Origin: Cryomorphaceae bacterium
Lineage (GTDB): Bacteria; Bacteroidota; Bacteroidia; Flavobacteriales; Crocinitomicaceae
Direction of reading: 5' to 3'
Assembly: GCA_021298235.1 (NCBI GenBank)
Contig: JAJTDX010000064.1
Span: forward strand, 1 to 19,944
Length of the DNA: 19,944 nucleotides
In this document: piece after piece, positions 7,851 to 15,871 of the stretch
How positions within the stretch are numbered: position 1 is the stretch's first letter
Layout of the letters: every line of letters starts with the position of its first letter
Program-made: the position numbers and the translations under genes
The notes under the pieces: model-generated
The model's input: only the letters and a program-made list of their open reading frames with translations
What the model was told of the DNA's origin: nothing
Database searches by the model: none

Positions 7851-9122
7851 ATGCTCGAAATTACCCGAATTCGTACCGATAAAGATTCCATTATTGAAGG
7901 CCTCAAGAAAAGGAACATTGATGCCTCAGCTACACTGGAGGTAATTCTTGAAAAGGATCAGCAATGGAGAACCACTAAAACAGAGCTAGAATCTATAGCT
8001 GCGGAACAGAATCAGCTTGCAAGAGAAATCGGAGAACTTTTCAAGCAGGGAAAACAAGCAGAGGCAGCTTCTGCAAAATCTAAAACTGTTGAGTTGAAAT
8101 CCAAGGAATCTGAGCTTAAGCAGCTGGTTGATCAACTTGACAATGACATTTTACAACTACTCTACACTTTGCCGAATGTACCGAATGAGCTCGTTAAAAC
8201 CGGAAAAGATGAAAAGGACAATGAACTAATTTATGAAGCTGGCAATTTACCGGTATTTTCATCTGAACCCCTGGCGCATTGGGACCTTGCAAAAAAATAT
8301 GATCTGATCGACTTTGAATTAGGTGTAAAAGTCACAGGGGCGGGATTTCCATTTTACAAAGGCAAGGGCGCTAAGCTTCAACGCGCTTTAATCTCATTCT
8401 TTCTGGAAGAAGCTGAAAAGGCAGGATATGAGGAGTACATCCCACCACTGGTAGTGAATGAAGCCTCTGGATACGGCACGGGACAACTTCCGGACAAAGA
8501 AGGCCAAATGTATTACATCAACGAGGACGACTTTTACCTCATCCCAACGGCTGAGGTTCCATTGACAAATATTTTCCGGGATGTCATACTTCCTGACGAT
8601 AACTTTTCAATCAAGCTAACCGGTTATACCCCATGTTTTAGACGAGAAGCCGGTTCGTATGGCAAAGATGTTCGCGGACTGAACCGCTTGCATCAGTTTG
8701 ATAAAGTCGAAATTGTGCGTATCGAACACCCAAACAATACAGCTGCAGCTCTGGAAGAAATGCTTGAGCATGTGAAAGGATTATTGACCAAGCTTGGACT
8801 TCAGTTTCGTATTTTGCGTTTGTGTGGCGGAGATACCGGTTTCGCATCTGCCATGACGTATGATTTTGAGGTGTATTCAGCGGCACAACAAAAGTGGTTG
8901 GAGGTTAGCTCATGCTCCAGATTCGATACTTTTCAAGCGAATCGGTTAAAGCTGCGTTTTAAAAATCAAGATAAGAAAACGCAATTATGCCATACCTTGA
9001 ACGGATCAGCATTGGCCTTACCAAGGATCGTTGCGGCTTTATTAGAAAATTATCAGACTAATGAGGGAATTATTATTCCAGAAGCACTGCAGCGCTACAC
9101 TGGTTTTGATAAAATTTCCTGA
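7851..9122 (+). CDS. serS: Seryl-tRNA synthetase
   Basis: Class II aminoacyl-tRNA synthetase that charges tRNA-Ser. The 423 residues match the family. The N-terminal arm (about 30-105) is rich in Glu/Lys/Leu heptads and forms the antiparallel coiled coil that reads the tRNA long arm. The serine-binding TAEVP is at 233-237, motif 2 is FRREAGSYGKDVRGL (263-277), EVSSCS is at 351-356, and motif 3 is LNGSALALPR (383-392). The ATG at 7851 gives the canonical start MLEITRIR. The gene lies alone between the rpmA terminator and a 74-nt gap before the next gene. Confidence 0.98.
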   Translation: MLEITRIRTDKDSIIEGLKKRNIDASATLEVILEKDQQWRTTKTELESIAAEQNQLAREIGELFKQGKQAEAASAKSKTVELKSKESELKQLVDQLDNDILQLLYTLPNVPNELVKTGKDEKDNELIYEAGNLPVFSSEPLAHWDLAKKYDLIDFELGVKVTGAGFPFYKGKGAKLQRALISFFLEEAEKAGYEEYIPPLVVNEASGYGTGQLPDKEGQMYYINEDDFYLIPTAEVPLTNIFRDVILPDDNFSIKLTGYTPCFRREAGSYGKDVRGLNRLHQFDKVEIVRIEHPNNTAAALEEMLEHVKGLLTKLGLQFRILRLCGGDTGFASAMTYDFEVYSAAQQKWLEVSSCSRFDTFQANRLKLRFKNQDKKTQLCHTLNGSALALPRIVAALLENYQTNEGIIIPEALQRYTGFDKIS

Positions 9123-9136
9123 TTCAGTTTGTTAAA

Positions 9137-9196
9137 TAACGTGAAGCAAAAGTTACCCTGTCGTACATTCGCACGTTAATATGTTATCTTTAACAT
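9137..9196 (+). promoter_or_regulatory. Two inverted repeats directly upstream of the gene at 9197
   Basis: The first pair is TAACGTG (9137-9143) and CACGTTA (9172-9178), with a 28-nt spacer. The second is a compact hairpin, ATGTTA-TCTT-TAACAT (9181-9196), that ends one base before the ATG. They could be a protein-binding operator or a leader structure limiting ribosome access. Nothing shows which, and the 6-bp AT-rich stem is weak. Confidence 0.35.
9164..9171 (+). promoter_or_regulatory. Putative -7 promoter box (TACATTCG) for the lipoprotein-TPR pair
   Basis: TACATTCG followed by C has the TAnnTTYG(C) form seen before several genes here and lies 25 nt before the ATG at 9197. It falls in the loop between the TAACGTG/CACGTTA inverted repeats, so a protein on those repeats would cover the promoter. 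Confidence 0.35.
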
Positions 9197-9832
9197 ATGA
9201 AGCACATTCTGTATCTCACACTTTTGGGTTTTGTCTGGTCATCATGCGCTGATCTTGACAGAGACAAACAACTCGCTGAAATTAAAATTCTCACCAATCG
9301 AACGGACAGTCTTGAGGTTGCCCTCAAAGAACATCGTATTGACACCTTGGCCTCTATCCAAAATTCATTTAACTCCCTTGAACTTCGGATAAGGAACAAC
9401 TATACTGCCGATACTATCAGTATAGTACTGGGACAGAAAATGGATGAATTTCGGACCTTGAAGAAATTCTTTATGGCGAAACACGAGGAAGAAGGCGAAG
9501 AAGAAAAAGAAGAGAAAGGCACAACGATTAATTTAAATGAGCAGACACTTGGTTCAGCCTATGCAACCCTAAGAAGGGGAATCCAGCATGAGAAGAAAAC
9601 ATTGAATGCCCTGATGAACGATGTTCAGAATGGTTTTGGCAAAAGAGATAAGTACAATGACTATATTCAATTTGAAACGGAAAAAATTCGTCAATTGGGC
9701 GTACTCCTTGAAGACTATAAAACGCATAAAAATACTATTCTGAAAAGGTTTGAATCTGTACGTTCCGATCTGAATAACTTTGCTTCTAAATTAGAACAAA
9801 AAAAGGCGCTTGAAAAAGCTAAATTGAGATGA
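9197..9832 (+). CDS. Exported coiled-coil protein, probable lipoprotein, unknown function
   Basis: I do not recognise a named family. The 211 residues begin with a short export signal (MKHILYLTLLGFVWSSC) whose Cys17 could be the lipidated residue, although Trp at -3 is atypical for a lipobox. The rest is highly charged and predicted helical, with heptad-like Leu/Ile spacing and a Glu/Lys-rich low-complexity run at about residues 96-108. No enzyme motif is visible. The stop overlaps the start of the TPR protein gene as ATGA, so the two are co-translated and probably work together at the envelope. General resemblance to periplasmic coiled-coil plus TPR pairs is only structural. Confidence 0.75.
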   Translation: MKHILYLTLLGFVWSSCADLDRDKQLAEIKILTNRTDSLEVALKEHRIDTLASIQNSFNSLELRIRNNYTADTISIVLGQKMDEFRTLKKFFMAKHEEEGEEEKEEKGTTINLNEQTLGSAYATLRRGIQHEKKTLNALMNDVQNGFGKRDKYNDYIQFETEKIRQLGVLLEDYKTHKNTILKRFESVRSDLNNFASKLEQKKALEKAKLR

Positions 9833-11661
9833 GAAAGATCCTCGTCATACTATTTTTATTGAATTTGTATCAGTCCTTTGGTCAGGGTGAGACCGATCAA
9901 CAACTGGCACAATACTACTACACGAATGGAGAATTTGAAAAGGCCCGCACTTACTATGAAAAACTTTATTCTAAGGACCCCGGAAAATTTCATTTTAATC
10001 GTCTTCTGGAATGCCTGACTCAATCAGGAGATGTGAAGGAGGCAGAAAAACTCATAAAAAAACAAATCGCTGGAAATAAAACAAACAATGAATACAAAGT
10101 AATTCTTGCTGTTTTTTATGAAGACCAGAAAGAAGAAGAAAAAGCTGCGAAGATCTATACCGCATTGATCGATGAAATGCTTGAGGACCCTTCACAAATC
10201 ATATCGCTGTATGACGTCTTTCGGTCAAAAAACAGAACAGATATGGCATTAAAAGTTCTGGAGAAAGGACGGAAACTATTGAAAGATGGTTACCCCTTAA
10301 ACATTCAGTTTGCCGAAATTTACGGAGCATCCGGTGAAACGGATAAAATGCTCGCTGAATACATGAATTTATTGGAATTGAACTCCGGGTATCTGGAAAC
10401 AGTTCAAACCATTCTGGCTAGACAAATTGATTTTACAGTTGAAGATAACAAAGCGGCGGGTATACTTCGAACGATACTACTGGAACGAAATCAAAAAAAT
10501 CCGAATAAAACCATTTATTACGAAATGTTGATCTGGTATTACATCCAGAAGAAGAATTTTTCGGGAGCACTCACGCAAGCCAAGGCGCTTGATAAAAAAT
10601 TGGGAGAACAAGGGTTGAGAGTGATGGAATTAGGGAAGGTGTGCATTGAAAACAATGCATATGAAAATGCCCGAGATGCCTTCAAATACGTCACTCAGCT
10701 AGGAGAGGATAAGTTGTATTACTATCAGGCCGAAAGCGCCCTGTTGAATGCACGTTTTCTGGAAATCACCAACAACCGAAATTACTCGAAGGAGGAACTG
10801 GAGCTTACCATTCAGGAATACCGAACTGTAGCTCAACGACTTGGTAAACGAAAAACTGTTGTTCCAGTCAATATCGAGCTAAGTCATATTCTCGCTTTTT
10901 ATGCAAATGAGCCTAAACAGGCCATCGAATTATTGAATTTCACTTTAACAATTCCCGGCCTGACGGATATGCAAAAAGCGGAAACCAAGATGAAGCTCGC
11001 TGATGTTCATGTTTTATCAAGCGACATCTGGGAAGCATCATTGCTTTACATGCAGATCGAAGCTGATTTCAAATTTGAACCTATCGGACACGAAGCCAAG
11101 TTCAAAAATGCTCGGATCTTTTATTACGACGGCGAATTTGATTTTGCCCAATCACAACTGAGCGTTCTTAAAGAGTCAACTTCCAAACTTATCGCCAATG
11201 ATGCCCTGCAATTATCCCTTTTGATTACCGACAATTTTGGGCTTGACAGCAATTATACCGTAATGACATGGTTTGCCAATGCCGATCTTTTGATTGAGCA
11301 ACACCGATACAAAGAAGCCTTTGACCTCTATGATTCTATCAACAAAGCTTTTCCATACCACAGCCTGTCGGATGAAATTTTTTACAGAAAAGGGCTTATT
11401 TCAGAACAACAAGGACTTTGGGAACAAGCGGTAACATTTTATGAATCCTTGTTGAAATACCACCGTGAAGACATCCTTGCCGATGATGCGTTGTTCCACT
11501 TGGCTGAAATCCAAGAAAAACATCTGAACAACAAAGAAAAAGCCTCCGAATATTACAAAACCATCCTTTTTGACTTCAAAGGAAGTCTTTACGCCATTGA
11601 ATCGCGAAAACGTCTACGCCTCTTGAGAGGAGACACATTGGACGAAAGCGACATTCCCTGA
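9829..11661 (+). CDS. Exported tetratricopeptide-repeat protein
   Basis: A 610-residue protein with a cleavable signal peptide (MRKILVILFLLNLYQSFGQ, cut likely after Gln19). The mature part is almost all helical repeats of TPR type. Clear units are at about 24-56 (QLAQYYYTNGEFEKARTYYE) and at the C-terminal end, about 490-600 (EQHRYKEAFDLYDSINKAFP, then YRKGLISEQQGLWEQAVTFY and HLAEIQEKHLNNKEKASEYY). The C-terminal repeats resemble those of outer-membrane-assembly and cell-division TPR proteins, but no specific assignment is justified. TPRs bind other proteins, so it is probably a periplasmic scaffold partner of the coiled-coil protein whose gene it overlaps by 4 nt. msrA follows after 32 nt and may share the transcript. 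Confidence 0.85.
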   Translation: MRKILVILFLLNLYQSFGQGETDQQLAQYYYTNGEFEKARTYYEKLYSKDPGKFHFNRLLECLTQSGDVKEAEKLIKKQIAGNKTNNEYKVILAVFYEDQKEEEKAAKIYTALIDEMLEDPSQIISLYDVFRSKNRTDMALKVLEKGRKLLKDGYPLNIQFAEIYGASGETDKMLAEYMNLLELNSGYLETVQTILARQIDFTVEDNKAAGILRTILLERNQKNPNKTIYYEMLIWYYIQKKNFSGALTQAKALDKKLGEQGLRVMELGKVCIENNAYENARDAFKYVTQLGEDKLYYYQAESALLNARFLEITNNRNYSKEELELTIQEYRTVAQRLGKRKTVVPVNIELSHILAFYANEPKQAIELLNFTLTIPGLTDMQKAETKMKLADVHVLSSDIWEASLLYMQIEADFKFEPIGHEAKFKNARIFYYDGEFDFAQSQLSVLKESTSKLIANDALQLSLLITDNFGLDSNYTVMTWFANADLLIEQHRYKEAFDLYDSINKAFPYHSLSDEIFYRKGLISEQQGLWEQAVTFYESLLKYHREDILADDALFHLAEIQEKHLNNKEKASEYYKTILFDFKGSLYAIESRKRLRLLRGDTLDESDIP

Positions 11662-11693
11662 GAACTTTCTATTTGTTGCTTTGTTTAAAAGGA

Positions 11694-12314
11694 ATGAGAT
11701 TTTTATTCTTTTTGCTGCTAACAGTTTCTTTTGCTTCTTGCGCGCAACATTCTCAGAATATTCCTAAAACAAAATCGGATTCATCGGTGCTGGACACAGC
11801 CTATTTTGCTGCAGGATGTTTTTGGTGCGTTGAGGCCATTTTCGAATCCATCGAAGGCGTAGAAGAAGTGATTTCAGGCTACACTGGAGGACAAACAGCT
11901 AATCCGACTTATAAGGAAGTTTGTTCAGGAACAACCGGTCACGCAGAAGCGATAATGATCGTATACAACAAAAAGTCGGTGCCTTACGACACCCTTCTTT
12001 CAGCATTTTTTTCCTCGCACGATCCATCCACTCTTAATCAACAAGGTCCCGATGTCGGAACACAATACCGATCTGCTATTTTTTATTCTACTTCTGCTGA
12101 AAAACAACTAATCGAAAAATGCATCTCCCAACTACTCGAGAAAAAAGTGTTTAACGAAATCACAACCGAGGTAAGTCCCTTCGTAAAGTTTTGGGAGGCA
12201 GAGATCTACCATCAGGATTTTGAAGCCAATAATCCATACAACTTTTACATTCAGAACGTTTCAATTCCTCGATTTGAAAAATTCAAACAAAAGTTCAAAG
12301 GAAAACTTAAATAA
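11694..12314 (+). CDS. msrA: Peptide-methionine (S)-S-oxide reductase MsrA, exported lipoprotein form
   Basis: Reduces methionine-S-sulfoxide in proteins. Catalytic signature GCFWC (41-45, nucleophile Cys42), then GYTGGQTANPTYKEVCSGTTG, HDPSTLNQQGPDVGTQYRSA and FWEAEIYHQDF are all family hallmarks. Unlike the usual cytoplasmic enzyme, it starts with a hydrophobic signal (MRFLFFLLLTVSFASC) with a lipobox-like end at Cys16, so it is probably anchored in the envelope and repairs exported proteins. The ATG at 11694, preceded by AAAAGGA, was chosen over an in-frame TTG seven codons upstream. It follows the TPR gene by 32 nt. Electrons would have to come from a periplasmic thiol system not visible here. 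Confidence 0.93.
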   Translation: MRFLFFLLLTVSFASCAQHSQNIPKTKSDSSVLDTAYFAAGCFWCVEAIFESIEGVEEVISGYTGGQTANPTYKEVCSGTTGHAEAIMIVYNKKSVPYDTLLSAFFSSHDPSTLNQQGPDVGTQYRSAIFYSTSAEKQLIEKCISQLLEKKVFNEITTEVSPFVKFWEAEIYHQDFEANNPYNFYIQNVSIPRFEKFKQKFKGKLK

Positions 12315-12366
12315 TCATCGTATTCACTTCAGTTAACCTCAGCTACTTCAAGCAACTAATTATTCT

Positions 12367-12374
12367 TATCTTCG
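12367..12374 (+). promoter_or_regulatory. Putative -7 promoter box (TATCTTCG) before the surface-protein locus
   Basis: TATCTTCG lies 27 nt before the ATG at 12402 and has the TAnnTTYG form seen before other genes in the window. It would start a transcript covering the small exported protein and the first large surface-protein gene. No typical -33 element was found. Confidence 0.35.
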
Positions 12375-12401
12375 TCATAGGTTATGTTCTAAGAAGACGA
12401 T

Positions 12402-12842
12402 ATGAATACGAAAACATTTTTCAAAGTTTTTGCACGCAACGGAGCACTTTGTATGCTCGTTTTTTTCCTGAACAATGCATACGGGCAGGACAAAACTGTA
12501 ACGCGTCAAATTGATACGTCAAAGACGGTTACCCACCGAAAAGCTCTCGAGCAACCTCAAAAAATAGAACAAAACCAGTCTCAAGTTTATCCTATTACGA
12601 TTTCGAAGAAAGCTGGAGAGGAACAAGTAGTTCACGATGAAATCTACATACAGAATGAATTAAGCCGAATCAACCAGCACATTGCTGCAATTGATCATAA
12701 AGTATCAGTTGTATCTGCTGATCCGGATAAAAAAGCAGAAGCCCAAAGTCAAGGATGGTTTGATCAGATGTCTAAATCACGAGCATCACTCGTAGAGGAA
12801 AAAATGAAACTTGAGATAGAACTCGAATCATTTAAAAAATGA
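12402..12842 (+). CDS. Small exported coiled-coil protein, unknown function
   Basis: 146 residues with a signal peptide (to about Gln29, ending in NNAYGQ). The mature part has a Thr/Gln/Lys-rich linker (about 30-75) and a charged helical region (about 76-146) with heptad-like spacing (EIYIQNELSRINQHIAAIDH), suggesting a coiled coil. No family is recognised and there is no cysteine in the mature part, unlike the neighbouring surface proteins. The TGA stop is 3 nt before the next ATG, so it is co-transcribed with the following adhesin-like gene and could be an export or assembly partner. That role is inferred only from the tight linkage. Confidence 0.75.
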   Translation: MNTKTFFKVFARNGALCMLVFFLNNAYGQDKTVTRQIDTSKTVTHRKALEQPQKIEQNQSQVYPITISKKAGEEQVVHDEIYIQNELSRINQHIAAIDHKVSVVSADPDKKAEAQSQGWFDQMSKSRASLVEEKMKLEIELESFKK

Positions 12843-12845
12843 TTT

Positions 12846-13685
12846 ATGAAAAAGCTACTTCTACTACTTCTACTTTATAGTTATTACCCAATATTGGCGC
12901 AGGTTGGAGGAACCAATTGTGTTCAGATGCAGCCAATTTGCACAGATGCAGGAGGGTGTCTCGGGTACTCACCCAACCCCTCTTGGTATTATTTAGAGAT
13001 AGCAACTGCCGGAGATATCATTATGAGTTTGTCAGCTGCTACTGATATTGACTTCATAATTTGGGGACCTTTTTCGAATCTTTCTGCTGCACAAGGGGCC
13101 TGTGGCACCTACAGTAACATTGTGCCAGACACAGGATGTGACTTTTTAGGCATTTTCTGTGACGCCTACGGCTGTAGTTACTCTTCCTCGAACACTGAAA
13201 CACCCGGTATACCAAACGCACAAGTCGGTCAAGTATATGTAATGTTGATTACAAATTATGCAGACAATGTGCAAGACATTACACTTACACAAACCGGTGG
13301 TACAGGAGCGACTGATTGTTCGATTGTAAACCCAACTGTTTGTTCGATTACCAACCTCACCGCCACAATTGGTGCGTGCGATCCTGCAACAGGGAATTAT
13401 ACCGTAACAGGAACTATTACCTACTCAAATCCACCTTCATCTGGTAACTTAGTCGTACAAGACTGTACAGGTGCCACTACGGTTGTTGCAAGTGCGGCAT
13501 CATTGGGTGCATCAGGAACAGCTAATTACTCATTTACGCTGCCGGCAAACGGTTCTGCGTGCAGTGTGAATGCCTATTTTACAGCAGATCCGTCCTGTTC
13601 GAATGGACCCATTAACTACACTGCACCAACCTGTCCTACGACACCATGTTACATTTCAAATCTAGAAGTAAATGTTGGAGCGTGA
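12846..13685 (+). CDS. N-terminal fragment of the interrupted surface protein
   Basis: 279 residues ending at the in-frame TGA. A signal peptide (MKKLLLLLLLYSYYPILAQ) is followed by a Cys-rich N-terminal domain (about 20-158), recognisable by PNPSWYYLEI, DIDFIIWGPF, YGCSYSSSNTE, PGIPNAQVGQVYVMLITNY and ITLTQTGGTGATDCSI. That domain is common at the start of Bacteroidota proteins ending in gliding-motility-type sorting domains. Next come one complete module beginning CSITNLTATIGAC (161-173) and the first 12 residues of a second (CYISNLEVNVGA). If made alone it would be secreted to the periplasm but lack the T9SS sorting domain, so it would probably not reach the surface. Confidence 0.8.
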   Translation: MKKLLLLLLLYSYYPILAQVGGTNCVQMQPICTDAGGCLGYSPNPSWYYLEIATAGDIIMSLSAATDIDFIIWGPFSNLSAAQGACGTYSNIVPDTGCDFLGIFCDAYGCSYSSSNTETPGIPNAQVGQVYVMLITNYADNVQDITLTQTGGTGATDCSIVNPTVCSITNLTATIGACDPATGNYTVTGTITYSNPPSSGNLVVQDCTGATTVVASAASLGASGTANYSFTLPANGSACSVNAYFTADPSCSNGPINYTAPTCPTTPCYISNLEVNVGA

Positions 13686-13736
13686 ACTTTCAATAGCCCT
13701 TTTGTTGACGGACAAAACAATAATTACAGTGTAACC

Positions 13737-15809
13737 ATGAGCTCTGATGGTTCCCCGGTGACTGTTACTGTAACTTTTTCGGCAGATCCAACATGCACTA
13801 CTTCGCTTACTTCTACCTCGCCTGAGAATTGTGTCTGCGCAGCAGACATAGGAACATTTACAGTAAATACAAATGGTTCACAAGTAGGTAATTCAATTGC
13901 GCTCTGTTTTGGGGACGTACTTAACATCAATGCAAATGGTGACTGGACACCGCCGGGTGAAGCCATCGATCCTCCTGCAGCTGAAGGGTATGACCCTGAT
14001 ATTATTTGGCTTGTGTACACATGTCCTCCTAGCATTGCCCTGACACCGGACCCTAATTTGTTTATCACAGATGACCCTTGTCTCTTGACACTCATCAATT
14101 CACCTGATTTACCGGAAGTGAATGATATGTTTTGGATTGATAACCTACCGGGATCCTTCACTGACAATACAGTTTATTTTGTTCCTATCACAGCGTATAA
14201 TGTTGGTGTAGACCCTCTGTTAATATCCTATGTGAACACTTCTTTACCTTGCTATCAAATGGGTCCGGTGTATGCAGTACAATACATCCCCGAGGTAACC
14301 TTTACACAGGTTCAGGATTGTCCTTCCGGGACAGTAACAGCGACTGTGTCTGGTGGATCTCCCTCATTCAACGGATCTCAGTTCACGGCTGTCGCGGGTT
14401 CACTCTCCCCTGGAACAGCAAATTTTGTAAACACCTCAGCTGCAAACAATGGTACAATAACAGTAGGTGGACTTGTGAATGGAGACAATTATTCCTTTGC
14501 CATTTCTGATGAAAACGGATGCGCCATCACAGTGACTGGAACATTTGTTGGAGGAACACCTACGACAATCAGCTATCCAGAAAATGCTTATTGCGAAGAC
14601 GAACCAAACCCTTCTCCGACGATTACAGGAAATACAGGTGGAGTTTTTTCATCGACTGCCGGACTCTCCATAAACGGAAGTACTGGAGTAATTGACCTTT
14701 TGGCGTCCAGCCCCGGGACATTCGTTGTAACATACACTCCTCCAGCGGGAGCATGTCAGACTCCTTCTACATTTACACTGACTATCAATGGTCTGCCACC
14801 TGTGAATGCCGGAGCCGATGTCATTGTCTGTGAAGGAGAGAGTGCAACACTCACCGGATCAGGCGCATCGACGTACACCTGGAACAATGGAATTCAAAAC
14901 GGGGTAACATTTACGCCATCTGCCGGTTCCACCATTTATACGGTAACAGGAACATCAAGTGCAGGATGTGTCAACACCGATCAAGTGACGGTAACCACCA
15001 CCCTTGTGCCGAATGTCAGTTTTACACCAAACGTCACCAATGGATGCGCGCCGCTGACAGTAACATTTACCAACGAGTCGACAAATTCGAACGGGTGTGT
15101 TTGGAATTTTGGAGATGGAAGCACTGCTAACGGTTGCGGTCCAATAACAAATACCTACGACGACGAGGGGTGTTACGATGTGACACTTACAGTAACTTCG
15201 GCCAATGGATGTACATCCACATTTACAGCACCAGATCTTATTTGTGTCGAAGCAGCTCCAGAAGCGTATTTTATTCCATCCTCGAGTATAGTAACAGAAT
15301 TCGAGAACCTCATTGAATTCACAAATGAATCCTTAGGTGCAGTATCTTATCTCTGGAATTTTGGTGACAATACAGAGACTTCGACCGAAGTAAATCCTTC
15401 ACATGTTTATCCGATGAGTCAGCAAGGAGATTCATGGACGGTAATGCTTGTTGCCTATTCTCCTCTTGGATGCACGGACACTGCGCTTGCGACGATCTAC
15501 TTTCAGGAAGAGCTCATTTTCTACGTTCCAAATACGTTCACTCCGGACTTCGATGATTACAACCAGACTTTCCAACCGATCTTCACTAGTGGATTTGACC
15601 CCTATGATTTCCAGATGTGGATTTTCAACAGATGGGGAGAAATCGTTTTTGAGTCCCGAGATGCGAGCAAAGGTTGGGATGGTTCTTATGGATCCAACAA
15701 TGAAGTTGAAATGGTTCAAGATGGAACCTACACATGGAAAATTGAATTCAAAGCATCCAAAAACGACGAGCATCTGAGATTCTTAGGTCATGTGAATGTG
15801 ATTCGTTAG
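13737..15809 (+). CDS. C-terminal fragment of the interrupted surface protein: repeats, two PKD domains, T9SS type B sorting domain
   Basis: In the same frame as the upstream fragment; the first ATG after the TGA is at 13737, but there is no signal peptide, so independent function is doubtful. In order: a 320-residue block (13830-14789) that also occurs in the next large gene; one Ig-like repeat (14787-15002) with CEGESATLTGSGASTYTWNN; a PKD domain (about 15010-15240, VWNFGDGS); a second PKD domain (about 15260-15500, LWNFGDN); and a C-terminal domain (15519-15806) with YVPNTFTP, IFNRWGEIVFES, GWDGSYG, VQDGTYTWKIEF and GHVNVIR. The last is the gliding-motility-associated (CHU_C) type B signal for type IX secretion. 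The intact protein would be a cell-surface adhesin-like fibre. Confidence 0.85.
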   Translation: MSSDGSPVTVTVTFSADPTCTTSLTSTSPENCVCAADIGTFTVNTNGSQVGNSIALCFGDVLNINANGDWTPPGEAIDPPAAEGYDPDIIWLVYTCPPSIALTPDPNLFITDDPCLLTLINSPDLPEVNDMFWIDNLPGSFTDNTVYFVPITAYNVGVDPLLISYVNTSLPCYQMGPVYAVQYIPEVTFTQVQDCPSGTVTATVSGGSPSFNGSQFTAVAGSLSPGTANFVNTSAANNGTITVGGLVNGDNYSFAISDENGCAITVTGTFVGGTPTTISYPENAYCEDEPNPSPTITGNTGGVFSSTAGLSINGSTGVIDLLASSPGTFVVTYTPPAGACQTPSTFTLTINGLPPVNAGADVIVCEGESATLTGSGASTYTWNNGIQNGVTFTPSAGSTIYTVTGTSSAGCVNTDQVTVTTTLVPNVSFTPNVTNGCAPLTVTFTNESTNSNGCVWNFGDGSTANGCGPITNTYDDEGCYDVTLTVTSANGCTSTFTAPDLICVEAAPEAYFIPSSSIVTEFENLIEFTNESLGAVSYLWNFGDNTETSTEVNPSHVYPMSQQGDSWTVMLVAYSPLGCTDTALATIYFQEELIFYVPNTFTPDFDDYNQTFQPIFTSGFDPYDFQMWIFNRWGEIVFESRDASKGWDGSYGSNNEVEMVQDGTYTWKIEFKASKNDEHLRFLGHVNVIR
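14787..15002 (+). repeat. Single Ig-like repeat unit related to the array in the downstream gene
   Basis: A 72-codon unit with the pattern NAGADVIVCEG...TLTGSGASTYTWNNG...GVTFTPS...YTVTGTSSAGC..TDQVTV. The same pattern recurs at least four times from 19068 onwards in the neighbouring gene, so this is one member of a shared, amplifiable module. Confidence 0.8.
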
Positions 15810-15871
15810 AACATCCCATACCAACTTGAAGATTTTTTGTTTGTTTCTTAACGAAAAGGCAACTGCTTTGT

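Larger units (their letters stand above)
12846..15809 (+). pseudogene. Large T9SS surface protein gene interrupted by an in-frame TGA
   Basis: One continuous reading frame of 987 codons plus stop is broken only by TGA at 13683-13685. The upstream part carries the signal peptide and N-terminal domain, and the downstream part carries the repeats, two PKD domains and the type B sorting domain, so neither half alone could be exported and anchored normally. The stop sits where two homologous segments have Cys (IGAC at 13377 in this gene and at 17856 in the next large gene). Immediately after it, about 36 residues found in both intact copies are missing, which suggests an internal deletion whose junction made the stop. 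Readthrough, assembly collapse of repeats and genuine inactivation are all possible. Confidence 0.7.

Noticed and set aside
13683..13685. Selenocysteine or alternative genetic code at the in-frame TGA
   Set aside because: TGA ends other genes here (for example at 9832 and 12842), so the code is standard. No convincing selenocysteine hairpin was seen just after the codon, and the flanking homology shows a missing segment, which a recoded Cys site would not explain.
15448..15777. Alternative-frame open stretches (both strands) across the sorting domain
   Set aside because: They overlap the well-supported CHU_C-type sorting domain in another frame and have compositions expected of frame shadows.
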